Source: Streptomyces sennicomposti (GTDB lineage: Bacteria; Actinomycetota; Actinomycetes; Streptomycetales; Streptomycetaceae). Taken from it: 64,000 bases of DNA. The stretch is from positions 94,193 to 158,192 of the forward strand of contig NZ_JAIOAB010000009.1 in the NCBI RefSeq assembly GCF_019890635.1. The letters are read 5' to 3'. Every line of letters starts with the position of its first letter. Position 1 is the stretch's first letter. The position numbers and the translations under genes were made by a program. The notes below the pieces were generated by a model, which saw nothing but the letters and a program-made list of their open reading frames with translations, did no database searches and was not told the DNA's origin. Positions 45,065-52,829 of this stretch are shown one piece after another.

Positions 45065-45613
45065 TCAGTTCTGGTGGTGCTGGTAGTGCGCGACGGCGTC
45101 GGAGGTGCGGCCGGCGCCGTACACCCGCAGGAACTCGGCCAGTTCGGGGTGGCTCGGGGCGAGGCTGTCCGCCGCCTCGATGATGTCGCCGGCGGCGGCC
45201 ACCGAGCGGAGCAGGGACTGGATCTCGCGGACCACGCGCTTGACCGTGGGGGCGCCCGAACTGCTCGTGGTCTGCGTGGTGTTGCTGAGGACCGAGCCCC
45301 CCTGCGAGCGCTTGATCTCGTCCATGCGCTCGGTCGCCTCGGCCGCGCTGACGCTGCCGTCGGCCACCTGGCCGGCCAGCTCCTGGAGCAGCTGGACCCG
45401 CTGGACGACCGCCGGGTTGCCGATCTTCGCGCGCTGGCCGCTCATGAGCTGCGACAGCATCGGGGCGGACAGCCCCAGGACCCCCGCCAGCCGGGCCTGG
45501 TTGAGCCCGAGATCGTCTATGAGCTTACGGAAGAGCGCCCCCAACGGCTCCCCATACCAGTTCCGCTGCAGTTCCCGCGCCCTGGCGGTGGCTTCCTGCT
45601 GTGCGGCGTCCAT
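45065..45613 (-). CDS. Helix-turn-helix DNA-binding protein
   Basis: A 182-residue protein with the ATG behind GGGGAG. An N-terminal XRE-like HTH (FRKLIDDLGLNQARLAGVLGLSAPMLSQLMSGQRAKIGNPAVVQRVQ) precedes a helical region. The C-terminal region is SLLRSVAAAGDIIEAADSLAPSHPELAEFLRVYGAGRT. It lies between tRNA-Ala and the kinase gene and is probably co-transcribed with it. The target is unknown. Confidence 0.85.
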   Translation of the reverse strand: MDAAQQEATARARELQRNWYGEPLGALFRKLIDDLGLNQARLAGVLGLSAPMLSQLMSGQRAKIGNPAVVQRVQLLQELAGQVADGSVSAAEATERMDEIKRSQGGSVLSNTTQTTSSSGAPTVKRVVREIQSLLRSVAAAGDIIEAADSLAPSHPELAEFLRVYGAGRTSDAVAHYQHHQN

Positions 45614-45796
45614 TGCGTCTCCCCATCGCTTCCCCAAGTACGGCGGTTCGCTGTAGCGAACCACGCGGAGCATCTTACGGAGCGTGGTCGGTCGCGGGGA
45701 CCCCCAATCTTTTTGCGAGATCCGGGGGGTGACCCGGTACTCTGGTCTGCGGCACCCGACCGGCGGGCGCTTCCTCCGGCCGGATGCTCCTCTCGC

Positions 45797-45869
45797 GGGG
45801 CCTTAGCTCAGTTGGTAGAGCGCTGTCTTTGCATGGCAGATGTCAGGGGTTCGACTCCCCTAGGCTCCA
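45797..45869 (+). tRNA. tRNA-Ala (anticodon UGC)
   Basis: A 73-nt cloverleaf with acceptor GGGGCCT/AGGCTCC (one G-U pair), D-arm GCTCAGTTGGTAGAGC, anticodon TGC at 45830-45832, T-arm AGGGGTTCGACTCCCCT and discriminator A. A hairpin with AAAGCCCCT...AGGGGCTTTTT follows (about 45874-45917) and should terminate it. Confidence 0.96.
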
Positions 45870-46385
45870 CTCATAAAGCCCCTTTGACCTGCGGAAACGT
45901 CGGTTCGGAGGGGCTTTTTCGCGTGGGGCCGGACGGCGCGTTGGCCTCGATTCGCCGCGGGTCCGCGCGGAGTGCGCCCCTCCCGGCGTTCCCCTGCGGC
46001 CCGGGTGCGGCGGCGGGACGAGGACGCGAGGCGGTCGAGGCGGCCCCGGCGCCGTTGATGGGGCAGGGCCACACGTCCCCCGTCTCCCGTGCGCCGTCGG
46101 CGCGGCTGCGGTCGAGGCGGTCCTGCCCTGCGGCGGCGGCGCCCAGGGGCGTGCCGACGTCCGGCATCGACGCCATGACCAAGCTCCGCGGCGAACGGTT
46201 CGCCTCGTCAGCGTGTGGCCGGCCGTGGCGGGGACGGGCCTCCCATCGACCATCGCTGACCGAACGTCAAGCGGCGTGCCACGCCGTTTGATTCGCCTGT
46301 GCAACCCGTGAGTCCACTTCCCCGCACCCTTCTGACCTGCGTAAACGCGGGCATGGGGCGTTTTTCGTGTCCTGGGTGGCAGTGG
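45870..46385. other. Gene-free stretch after tRNA-Ala with a decayed copy of the tRNA 3' flank
   Basis: It contains the tRNA-Ala terminator (45874-45917) and then GC-rich DNA with no convincing gene. At 46309-46369 the sequence recalls 45862-45923: GAGTCCACT versus GGCTCCACT, then a shared TGACCTGCG with AAACG, and a shared GGGGC(G/T)TTTTTCG end. Open frames here have no recognisable start signals or protein-like composition. Confidence 0.55.
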
Positions 46386-46985
46386 TCAGCCGGCCGTGCG
46401 GCGGGCGTAGGCGCGGGCGGCCCGGGCGCGGTCGCCGCAGCGGACCGAGCACCAGTGCCGGCGGCCGGAGCGGAGCAGGTAGCGGTTGCAGGGGGCCGAG
46501 CCGCAGGCGGTCAGGCGTGCCGCGTCGGGACCGGTGAGCAGCTCGGCGGCGTCCGCGGCGAGGACGCCCAGGGCGTGGTCGACGGTCTGGTCCGTGGGAT
46601 GCGGGGCGGCCCGGTACGGCCCGTGCACCGGGTCCCAGTGCAGGAGGGCGGCCGTGGGGACCCGGGTGAGGGCCTCGTTGACGGCGGCGAGGGCCTCCTG
46701 GGGCGCGGGCCGTCCGTCGATCCGGGAGGTGAACAGGGCCCGGATCTGCTCGCGCAGGGAGCGCATGCGCAGGGCGCACGTCTCGCGCAGTTCGGTGTCC
46801 GCCGGGGCGAGGTTCCGCTCGGTCAGCCAGCGCGCCGCGTCCTCGGGGGTGGCGAGCAGGTCGAGGGTCCGTCCGCCGGGCAGGGTGACGACGCTGTCGG
46901 CGAAGTCGAGGGCGGGGTACTGCTCCGCACCTGGCGCGGTGGCCGGTACGGGTGCGGTGGACGCGGTCCTGGTCATCACTTTCAC
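46386..46985 (-). CDS. CGNR zinc-finger (ABATE domain) protein
   Basis: A 199-residue putative stress-response regulator. The N-terminal ABATE region has LDFADSVVTLPGGRTLDLLATPEDAARWL. The C-terminal CGNR-type finger is LTACGSAPCNRYLLRSGRRHWC followed by SVRCGDRARAARAYARR, with CxxxxC and CSxxC ligands. The start could be the GTG at 46985 (AAGG upstream) or the ATG at 46976. It is divergent from the MBL gene across a 90-bp gap. Confidence 0.85.
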   Translation of the reverse strand: MKVMTRTASTAPVPATAPGAEQYPALDFADSVVTLPGGRTLDLLATPEDAARWLTERNLAPADTELRETCALRMRSLREQIRALFTSRIDGRPAPQEALAAVNEALTRVPTAALLHWDPVHGPYRAAPHPTDQTVDHALGVLAADAAELLTGPDAARLTACGSAPCNRYLLRSGRRHWCSVRCGDRARAARAYARRTAG

Positions 46986-47075
46986 GGTACACCTTGCCCC
47001 TATCCATGAGAAGCCGTAACTTCACGGTTAGCGAATCGCTTATCCGTGATGTTTCTTCCGTGAGGGTGTGCTGTC

Positions 47076-47828
47076 ATGACTGCTGCTGTTCCCGTCCGCG
47101 TCCTCGGTGGCCCGACCGCTCTCCTCGAGTACGGCGGACTGACGTTCCTGACCGACCCGACCTTCGACGGCCCCGGAGACCACCCCCTGGGCAACGGCCG
47201 GGTCCTCACCAAGACGGCTCCCGCCGGGGCCGCCCCCGCCGACCTGGGCAACATCGACGTGGTTCTGCTCTCGCACGACCAGCACCCGGACAACCTCGAC
47301 CGCTCCGGGCGCGCCCTGCTCGCCGACGTTCCGCTGACGCTCACCACCCGCGGCGGCGCGGACCGGCTGGGCGGCACCGCGCGGGGGCTCGCCCCCTGGG
47401 ACTCCACCGTCCTGCCGGTCCCCGGCGGAGTGGACGTCACCGTGACCGCGGTCCCCGCGCTGCACGGGCCCGAGGGCTGCGAGCCGGTCATCGGCGAGGT
47501 CGTCGGCTTCGTGCTGAGCGGGGACGGGCTGCCCACGGTCTACGTCAGCGGTGACAACGCCTCGTTGGACCTGGTCCGGCAGATCGCCGAGCGCTTCGGC
47601 CCGGTCGACACCGCCGTCCTGTTCGCCGGCGCCGCGCGCACCGCGGCCCTCGACGGGGCGCTGCTCACCCTGGACAGCGGCCAGGCCGCCGAGGCCGCGC
47701 GCATCCTCGGGGCTCGCCGGATCGTCCCGGTCCACTTCGACAGCTGGGCCCATTTCACCGAGGGACGGGAGGAGCTGGTGGCCGCCTTCACGGCCGCGGG
47801 CCTGCTGGACCGCGTCCAGCTGTCCTGA
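47076..47828 (+). CDS. MBL-fold metallo-hydrolase
   Basis: A 250-residue protein with the metallo-beta-lactamase fold: AVPVRVLGGPTALLEYGGLTFLTDPTFD, then VLLSHDQHPDNLDRSGR, AVPALHGPEG, VYVSGDNAS and IVPVHFDSWAHF. The metal motif is non-canonical (HDQHPDN instead of HxHxDH), as in a subgroup related to SHDHHFDN enzymes, with Gln in place of one His. The substrate is unknown. Divergent pairing with a CGNR regulator suggests that the regulator controls it. Confidence 0.85.
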   Translation: MTAAVPVRVLGGPTALLEYGGLTFLTDPTFDGPGDHPLGNGRVLTKTAPAGAAPADLGNIDVVLLSHDQHPDNLDRSGRALLADVPLTLTTRGGADRLGGTARGLAPWDSTVLPVPGGVDVTVTAVPALHGPEGCEPVIGEVVGFVLSGDGLPTVYVSGDNASLDLVRQIAERFGPVDTAVLFAGAARTAALDGALLTLDSGQAAEAARILGARRIVPVHFDSWAHFTEGREELVAAFTAAGLLDRVQLS

Positions 47829-48019
47829 GCCGCTTCGGCCGCGCCGAGCCGGCCCGAGCCTGTGCGGACCGCGCCGCCCTGCCCCGAGCGGCGGTAGCCG
47901 CGGGCGTGAGGCCCGCGGCTACCGTGTGGCGTCGGCCGTCCGATGGGTGCGTGCGCCGTGCCGTCCGGCGGCGTCAGCGTCCGGACGCCGCCGTGTCAGC
48001 GGCCGGACGCCCCACCGTG

Positions 48020-49057
48020 TCAGCGTCCGGACGCCACCGCGGCGGGCTGCGCCTCTCCGGCGCCCGGCGCGGTCGCGACCGGCTTCGCCGCGGCCTGCGC
48101 GGCCTGCGCCGCCTGCGCGGCGGCCGTGCGCTGGGCGACGCGGCGCAGGTACAGGTTGTTGAGGACCAGGGCGAGGGCGGTCAGCGAGGCGCCCACGATC
48201 TGCATGCCCGCGGGGATCACGCCGGTCAGGGCCGAGATGACGAACGCCGTGATCGGGACGACGTCCATGAACAGGACGCCGTTGAGCGGGCCGAGGTACT
48301 TGTTGCCGAAGTTCCAGCCGAGGACGCCCACGAACCCGGCGATGACGCTCATGTAGGCCAGCTCGGGCAGGACCGCGGTCACGTCGTGGCCGCTCGGGAC
48401 GGGGACGCCGCCGGCGGCCAGGATGACGGCCGTGATGACGGCGGCGCTGGCCAGGCCGAGCACCGTGGTGATCGCGGTGTACTTGATCGGGGACCAGGTC
48501 GGGAAGAACGTCGCGCCGGACGTGTAGATCACCCAGCACAGCGCGGCGAACAGCAGCAGGGCGTCGGGGCCGAAGTCCGAGGGGTGGGCGAGGAGCGTGC
48601 TGAGGCTGCCGTCGGAGACGACGAGGATGACGCCGACGAAGGACATGGCGATGAAGGCGAGCGCGCCCTTCGGCGGGACGACCTTGCGCAGCACCCAGTT
48701 GACCAGGAAGCCCATCATGGGCATGGTCGCCATCATGATCGAGGCGTTCAGGGCGCCCCGGGCGCCGATGAGGTCCTGGCCGAAGAACACCAGGAACTGG
48801 AAGCCCGCGAAGCCGGCCGTTCCGAACAGCCAGGCCAGACCGATCCGTTCGCCCTTCAGCCTGAATCCGGCCGTGCCCTCGCGCAGCTTGAGGAACACCA
48901 GGAACATCGCGCCGGCGATCGCGTAGCGCAGGCAGGTGAAGGTGAAGGGGTCGATGTGCTTCAGGGTCACGTCCATGAGGGGGAACATCGCTCCCCAGGA
49001 CACCGTGGCCAGCAGGCACAGCAGCAGGCCGCGGCTGTAGTTCTTCTGATCGTTCAT
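48020..49057 (-). CDS. EamA/DMT-family transporter
   Basis: A 345-residue, ~10-TM permease with two EamA repeats (LLCLLATVSWGAMFPLMDVTLKHIDPFTFTCLRYAIAG; LLLFAALCWVIYTSGATFFPTWSPIKYTAITTVLG) and an Ala/Gln-rich C-terminal tail. The start MNDQKN has AGGAAGA. It is the last gene of the operon starting with the PLP decarboxylase, 50 bp after the adenylate-forming enzyme, so it probably exports that pathway's product. Confidence 0.87.
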   Translation of the reverse strand: MNDQKNYSRGLLLCLLATVSWGAMFPLMDVTLKHIDPFTFTCLRYAIAGAMFLVFLKLREGTAGFRLKGERIGLAWLFGTAGFAGFQFLVFFGQDLIGARGALNASIMMATMPMMGFLVNWVLRKVVPPKGALAFIAMSFVGVILVVSDGSLSTLLAHPSDFGPDALLLFAALCWVIYTSGATFFPTWSPIKYTAITTVLGLASAAVITAVILAAGGVPVPSGHDVTAVLPELAYMSVIAGFVGVLGWNFGNKYLGPLNGVLFMDVVPITAFVISALTGVIPAGMQIVGASLTALALVLNNLYLRRVAQRTAAAQAAQAAQAAAKPVATAPGAGEAQPAAVASGR

Positions 49058-49107
49058 GACTCTTCCTGTCGAGTGGGGGGACCGAGGGCCGGAGGTGGCC
49101 GGTCGGG

Positions 49108-50694
49108 TCAGGCGGGGACGAGGCCGGAGCGGCGGGTCGCTGCCTCGGCGCGGACGAGGGGCAGCACCGTCTCCAGCAGCCGCGCCGCCCGCACCTTGCC
49201 GGTCGGGCTGTACGGGATGGCCTCCACCGGGACCACGTACGCGGGCAGGCACGGCACCCGACGGGTGCAGGCGGCGGCGACGGCACGCCTGCCGCTCTCC
49301 AGCCGCTCGGGGGAGACCGGGGCGAACGGCACGATCAGCACGTCCTCCCCGGTGTCCTGGAGCTTGGTGCGCAGGACGGCGGTCTCGCGGACGCAGGGCA
49401 GGTCCATCAGGTCGTTCTCGAGGCCGAAGATGTTGACGTCGAGCGGCTTGCCCTCGGCCGCCTTGGAGACGCCGTCGTTGCGGCCGGTGAGTTCGAGCCG
49501 GCCGGCCTCGTCGATGAAGCCGCTGTCGCCGGTGAGCAGGAAGCGCTGGACCCGGCCGCCGTACTCGAGGTCGAGGAACTCCGGTTCGGCGGTGGCGTAG
49601 GCGTCCATCAGCTGGTAGCTGGCGATCGCCACCCGGCCGCGTACGCCCTTGGGCACCGGACGGTTCTCCGGGTCGAGCACGGCGATGGTGTTGCCCGGCA
49701 TCGGGCGGCCGGAGCGGCAGGGCGCCACATGCAGTTCCTCGGGGCCGATCATGACGTTCACACCGGTCTCGGTGGTGCCGTAGTAGAGGTGCAGGACCGG
49801 TCCCAGGCGGTCCCAGGCGTTGTTCACGACCCAGCGGTTCAGGTGCCGCCCGCCGGAGAGCACGAAGTGCAGCCGCGAGGTCTTGTGCAGGTGCTCGGAG
49901 GCGGGGTGGGCGACGACCCGCTTGAGGACCGGCGGGACCATGAGCGTGGTGGACACGCCCTCCTGCTGGATCAGCCGGATCAGGGCCGCCGTGTCGTCGT
50001 ACGGGCCGAGGACGACCGTGCCGCCCAGGGACAGGAAGATGCGCGCCCAGCCGGGACCCGAGGCGTGGTACAGCGGGACCGTCACCAGGTGGACGTCGTC
50101 CTCGTCGAAGGAGTACTGGTCCACCAGGTCGGCGAACCGGCGCGCCTCGAAGGAGGACCGGCGGATCACCAGCTTGGGGATGCCGCTGGTGCCGGAGGTG
50201 AAGGAGAACGCCTCGAACGGCTGCTCCACCGGCCGGGGTTCGCCCGGCTCCGACAGGAGCAGGTCGGTGAAGGCGACGCCCGGCGCGTTCTTCGGCGGGT
50301 CGCTGTCCAGCCGGATGTCGAGGACGTCCCGGCCGTCGGGCCAGCCGGCCTCGGTGAGCACGGCGCGCTGGGCGGAGGTGCTGATGACCACGGTCGGCCG
50401 CAACTGCTCCAGGGCGCCGGCGGTGGCCTCGGGCCCGGCGGTGTAGTCGAGTCCGACGCACGGGATGCCGAGCGAGGAGACCGCCGCCATGGCGACGACC
50501 AGCTCCCAGCTGTTCTCGGCGACGAACACCGCGCGGGCCGGGCGTATGCCGGGCAGCCGTTCCTCGACGGCGGTCGCCACCCGGGCCACCTTGTCGGCGA
50601 GGCTGGCCCAGGTCAGCCGGACCTCGCCGTCGACCAGGGCGACGTGTCCCGGGCGGCGCTCGGCGTGCTTACGGATGTCCGCGAGCTTGATCAT
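49108..50694 (-). CDS. Class I adenylate-forming enzyme (AMP-dependent acid-CoA ligase/adenylation family)
   Basis: A 528-residue enzyme that activates a carboxylate with ATP. Core motifs are AFSFTSGTSGIPK (A3), LYYGTTETG (A5), LLTGDSGFIDEAGRLELTGRND (A7/A8) and YSPTGKVRA with the catalytic lysine (A10). No carrier-protein domain is fused, and the acceptor (CoA, amine or carrier) is not evident. It starts six bases after the PLP decarboxylase stop and is clearly in one operon. The substrate cannot be predicted. Confidence 0.9.
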   Translation of the reverse strand: MIKLADIRKHAERRPGHVALVDGEVRLTWASLADKVARVATAVEERLPGIRPARAVFVAENSWELVVAMAAVSSLGIPCVGLDYTAGPEATAGALEQLRPTVVISTSAQRAVLTEAGWPDGRDVLDIRLDSDPPKNAPGVAFTDLLLSEPGEPRPVEQPFEAFSFTSGTSGIPKLVIRRSSFEARRFADLVDQYSFDEDDVHLVTVPLYHASGPGWARIFLSLGGTVVLGPYDDTAALIRLIQQEGVSTTLMVPPVLKRVVAHPASEHLHKTSRLHFVLSGGRHLNRWVVNNAWDRLGPVLHLYYGTTETGVNVMIGPEELHVAPCRSGRPMPGNTIAVLDPENRPVPKGVRGRVAIASYQLMDAYATAEPEFLDLEYGGRVQRFLLTGDSGFIDEAGRLELTGRNDGVSKAAEGKPLDVNIFGLENDLMDLPCVRETAVLRTKLQDTGEDVLIVPFAPVSPERLESGRRAVAAACTRRVPCLPAYVVPVEAIPYSPTGKVRAARLLETVLPLVRAEAATRRSGLVPA

Positions 50695-50700
50695 TTACGG

Positions 50701-52293
50701 TCACTTCCTTCCTGCGGGAACAGCGGGAACAGCGGGGAGTGCGGAAACGCCGGGGACCGCCGCGGAGACGGGGGGTCCCGAGGGAACGGGGACGGCGGCG
50801 GTGGAGACACCGGGCTGGTGCAGCGTGTAGATCTCGCAGCCGTCGGAGCGCAGGGCGTCGATCTCGCCGAGGGTGCGGTCGCAGACGCGCTCCCCCGGCA
50901 CGGCGATCGGGATGCCCGGCGGGTACGCGATGATGAAGTGGTCCGAGGCGCCCGGCGTCAGGGCCGCCGACGTGGTGCGGCAGGTGCGCTGGATGGTCCG
51001 CAGCGCGTCCAGCAGCCGCAGCAGGGTGGCCTCGTCCACCCCGATGTGGAGGTGGAAGAGCACCGCGTCGCCGCTCTCGCGGGCCACGTAGAGGGCGTAC
51101 TCGTCGAAGAGGACCCGCCGGAACTCGGCGGCGGTGATGCCCAGGGCGCCGATGTCGACCAGCACCCGGGTCGGGTCGTCGCTCACCAGGAGCGCCGGAT
51201 CGGTCAGGTGGCCCTCCGCGCCCAGCGTGCGGTACGCCGACAGCCGCGGGTCGGTGCCGAGTTCGGTGCGCAGGGTCTGGGCGAGGTGCAGCGACCGCTC
51301 CAGCAACTGCTCGCCCTCGGTCTCCGCCTGCAGGCGGGCCAGGTCCAGGCTGGCCAGCACCGGCCAGCTGGGCGAGGTGGTGTGATGCTGGAACAGCGCC
51401 TGGGCGACGCGCTCCCGGGCCTCGCCCTCGCCGGCCAGATGCAGGTACGAGCCCTGCCGCAGCGCCGACATCGACTTGTGCGCCGAGTGCGTCACGGCCA
51501 CCGTCAGGGGCGGCGCCGACGCGGTGCGGCGCAGCCTCTCCACCGCGTGCAGCGCGGTCAGCGGCCGCAGCCGGGGATGGAAGCGGTGCACCGCGCCCCA
51601 CGCCTCGTCCACCAGGACCCGGACCCCGGGGTGGGCGGCGGCCAGCTCGGCCAGCACCGTCGGCAGGTCGTAGCGGACACCGTCGTACGACACGGCGGAC
51701 AGCACGACGGTGTCGTACGGCCGGCCCTCCGCCACCGCTTCCCGGAACGTCTCCAGCAGCCGGGGCAGGTCTCCGAAGGTGCGCGGGCAGTCGGCACAGC
51801 ACCTCTGCATGGGCGCGTAGACGACCTCCACGCCGAGCCCGCCGAGCGCGAAGTGCACGGACTGGTGGCAGCTGCGGTCGGCGAGCACCCGGCCGCCCGG
51901 ACGGGTCAGCGCCGTCAGGGCGACCCGGTTGGCGGTACTGGTGCCGGTGGACAGGAAGTACGTCGCGTCGGCGCCGAAGCCGCGGGCGGCCAGCCGCTGG
52001 GCCTCGCGCAGCGGACCGCGGGGGCGGAAGAACGAGTCCAGCATCGTCCCGCTGTAGGACACGTCGGCGGCGAGCTGGGCCGCGCCGAACAGGCTCTCGT
52101 AGGACTCCCGGATCCGGGAGTCGCGGATCGACCGGCCGTGCGACAGAGGAAGGGCGTGGAAGGAGGCGATGTCCCGGCGCGCCGCCGCGAGCACGGCATC
52201 GGCCAGCGGTGTCCTGCCCGCCCCGTGGCGCCCGGGGAGGGGCGCCGGCGCGTTCTCCCCGGAGGGGGGAGTGGAGCTGGTGGGTTCGGTCAT
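50701..52293 (-). CDS. PLP-dependent decarboxylase, Orn/Lys/Arg decarboxylase family
   Basis: A 530-residue fold-type I enzyme without the N-terminal wing domain of the E. coli enzymes. It has STGTSTANRVALTAL, DRSCHQSVHFAL (the His stacking on PLP), VLVDEAWGAVHRFHP (Asp to the pyridine N) and the Schiff-base lysine in THSAHKSMSALRQGSYLH. The C-terminal domain contains IAYPPGIPIAVPGE. The final ~35 residues are Pro/Val-rich. An amino-acid decarboxylase is most likely, with aminotransferase-like chemistry possible. The start MTEPTSS has GAGGG and lies 11 bp from an ARE-like operator. Confidence 0.88.
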   Translation of the reverse strand: MTEPTSSTPPSGENAPAPLPGRHGAGRTPLADAVLAAARRDIASFHALPLSHGRSIRDSRIRESYESLFGAAQLAADVSYSGTMLDSFFRPRGPLREAQRLAARGFGADATYFLSTGTSTANRVALTALTRPGGRVLADRSCHQSVHFALGGLGVEVVYAPMQRCCADCPRTFGDLPRLLETFREAVAEGRPYDTVVLSAVSYDGVRYDLPTVLAELAAAHPGVRVLVDEAWGAVHRFHPRLRPLTALHAVERLRRTASAPPLTVAVTHSAHKSMSALRQGSYLHLAGEGEARERVAQALFQHHTTSPSWPVLASLDLARLQAETEGEQLLERSLHLAQTLRTELGTDPRLSAYRTLGAEGHLTDPALLVSDDPTRVLVDIGALGITAAEFRRVLFDEYALYVARESGDAVLFHLHIGVDEATLLRLLDALRTIQRTCRTTSAALTPGASDHFIIAYPPGIPIAVPGERVCDRTLGEIDALRSDGCEIYTLHQPGVSTAAVPVPSGPPVSAAVPGVSALPAVPAVPAGRK

Positions 52294-52304
52294 GCCCTCA
52301 TAAA

Positions 52305-52328
52305 ACAAAACCTTTGCGAAGGTATCAA
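52305..52328. promoter_or_regulatory. ARE-like operator upstream of the PLP decarboxylase operon
   Basis: The right arm GAAGGTATCAA matches the GAAGGTATATT arm of the scbR-type ARE at 56711. The left arm ACAAAACCTTT keeps the AACCTT core. It sits just upstream of the start codon and so would block transcription or early elongation when occupied. Confidence 0.6.
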
Positions 52329-52551
52329 ATACTATCGGGGATCCTGATGACAGCGGCTCGGCGACGCCCGCGCCGGAGCAGCGGCCCGTCCCCCGGAGCA
52401 CGCCCCGGACAAGGGGATACGTACTTCTCCGGCGGGTACTTCCCCGACCCGGACCCGCCGGCGGTGCTGCCGTCGAACGCCGCGCTCCGGTGCGCGAACG
52501 GCCCTGGGGCGGAGGACTTCGGCGCAGGGCGAGGGGCGGCTTCGGCGCACG

Positions 52552-52586
52552 GGTGAGGGGCGCGGCCGACGGCCGCGCCCCTCACC
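52552..52586 (-). terminator. Terminator/cruciform after the flavoenzyme gene
   Basis: A 17-bp perfect GC stem (GGTGAGGGGCGCGGCCG and its complement) with a 1-nt centre lies in the 536-bp gap 52294-52829, which otherwise has no gene. Confidence 0.65.
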
Positions 52587-52713
52587 TCGCCGCTCGCCCC
52601 TCGGCCGCCCGCACGGGACGGCCCCGGCGCCGACCACCGGCCCGCGGGCCGGCCGGGCTCCTGAGCCCGGCTCATCGGCTCGGCTCCCGAGTCCGGCTCA
52701 TCGGCCCGGCTCA

Positions 52714-52774
52714 CCGGTTCGAGGCGCCGGTTCGAGGCACCGGTTCGACGCACCGGTTCGACGCACCGGCTCGG
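52714..52774. repeat. 13-bp tandem repeats (4.7 copies)
   Basis: Units CCGGTTCGA(G/C)GC(G/A) repeat head to tail from 52714, preceded by related CGGCTCATCGG motifs. Located between the flavoenzyme stop and the terminator; non-coding. Confidence 0.85.
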
Positions 52775-52829
52775 CTCGCCGCGCCGGTGCGCTCCCCCCT
52801 GTGCCGCGGCCCGCACCGGGCGGCGGACC

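Noticed and set aside
45843..46304. 153-codon minus-strand open frame after tRNA-Ala
   Set aside because: It starts within flank duplications, has no recognisable domain and an Arg/Pro-rich shadow-like composition.
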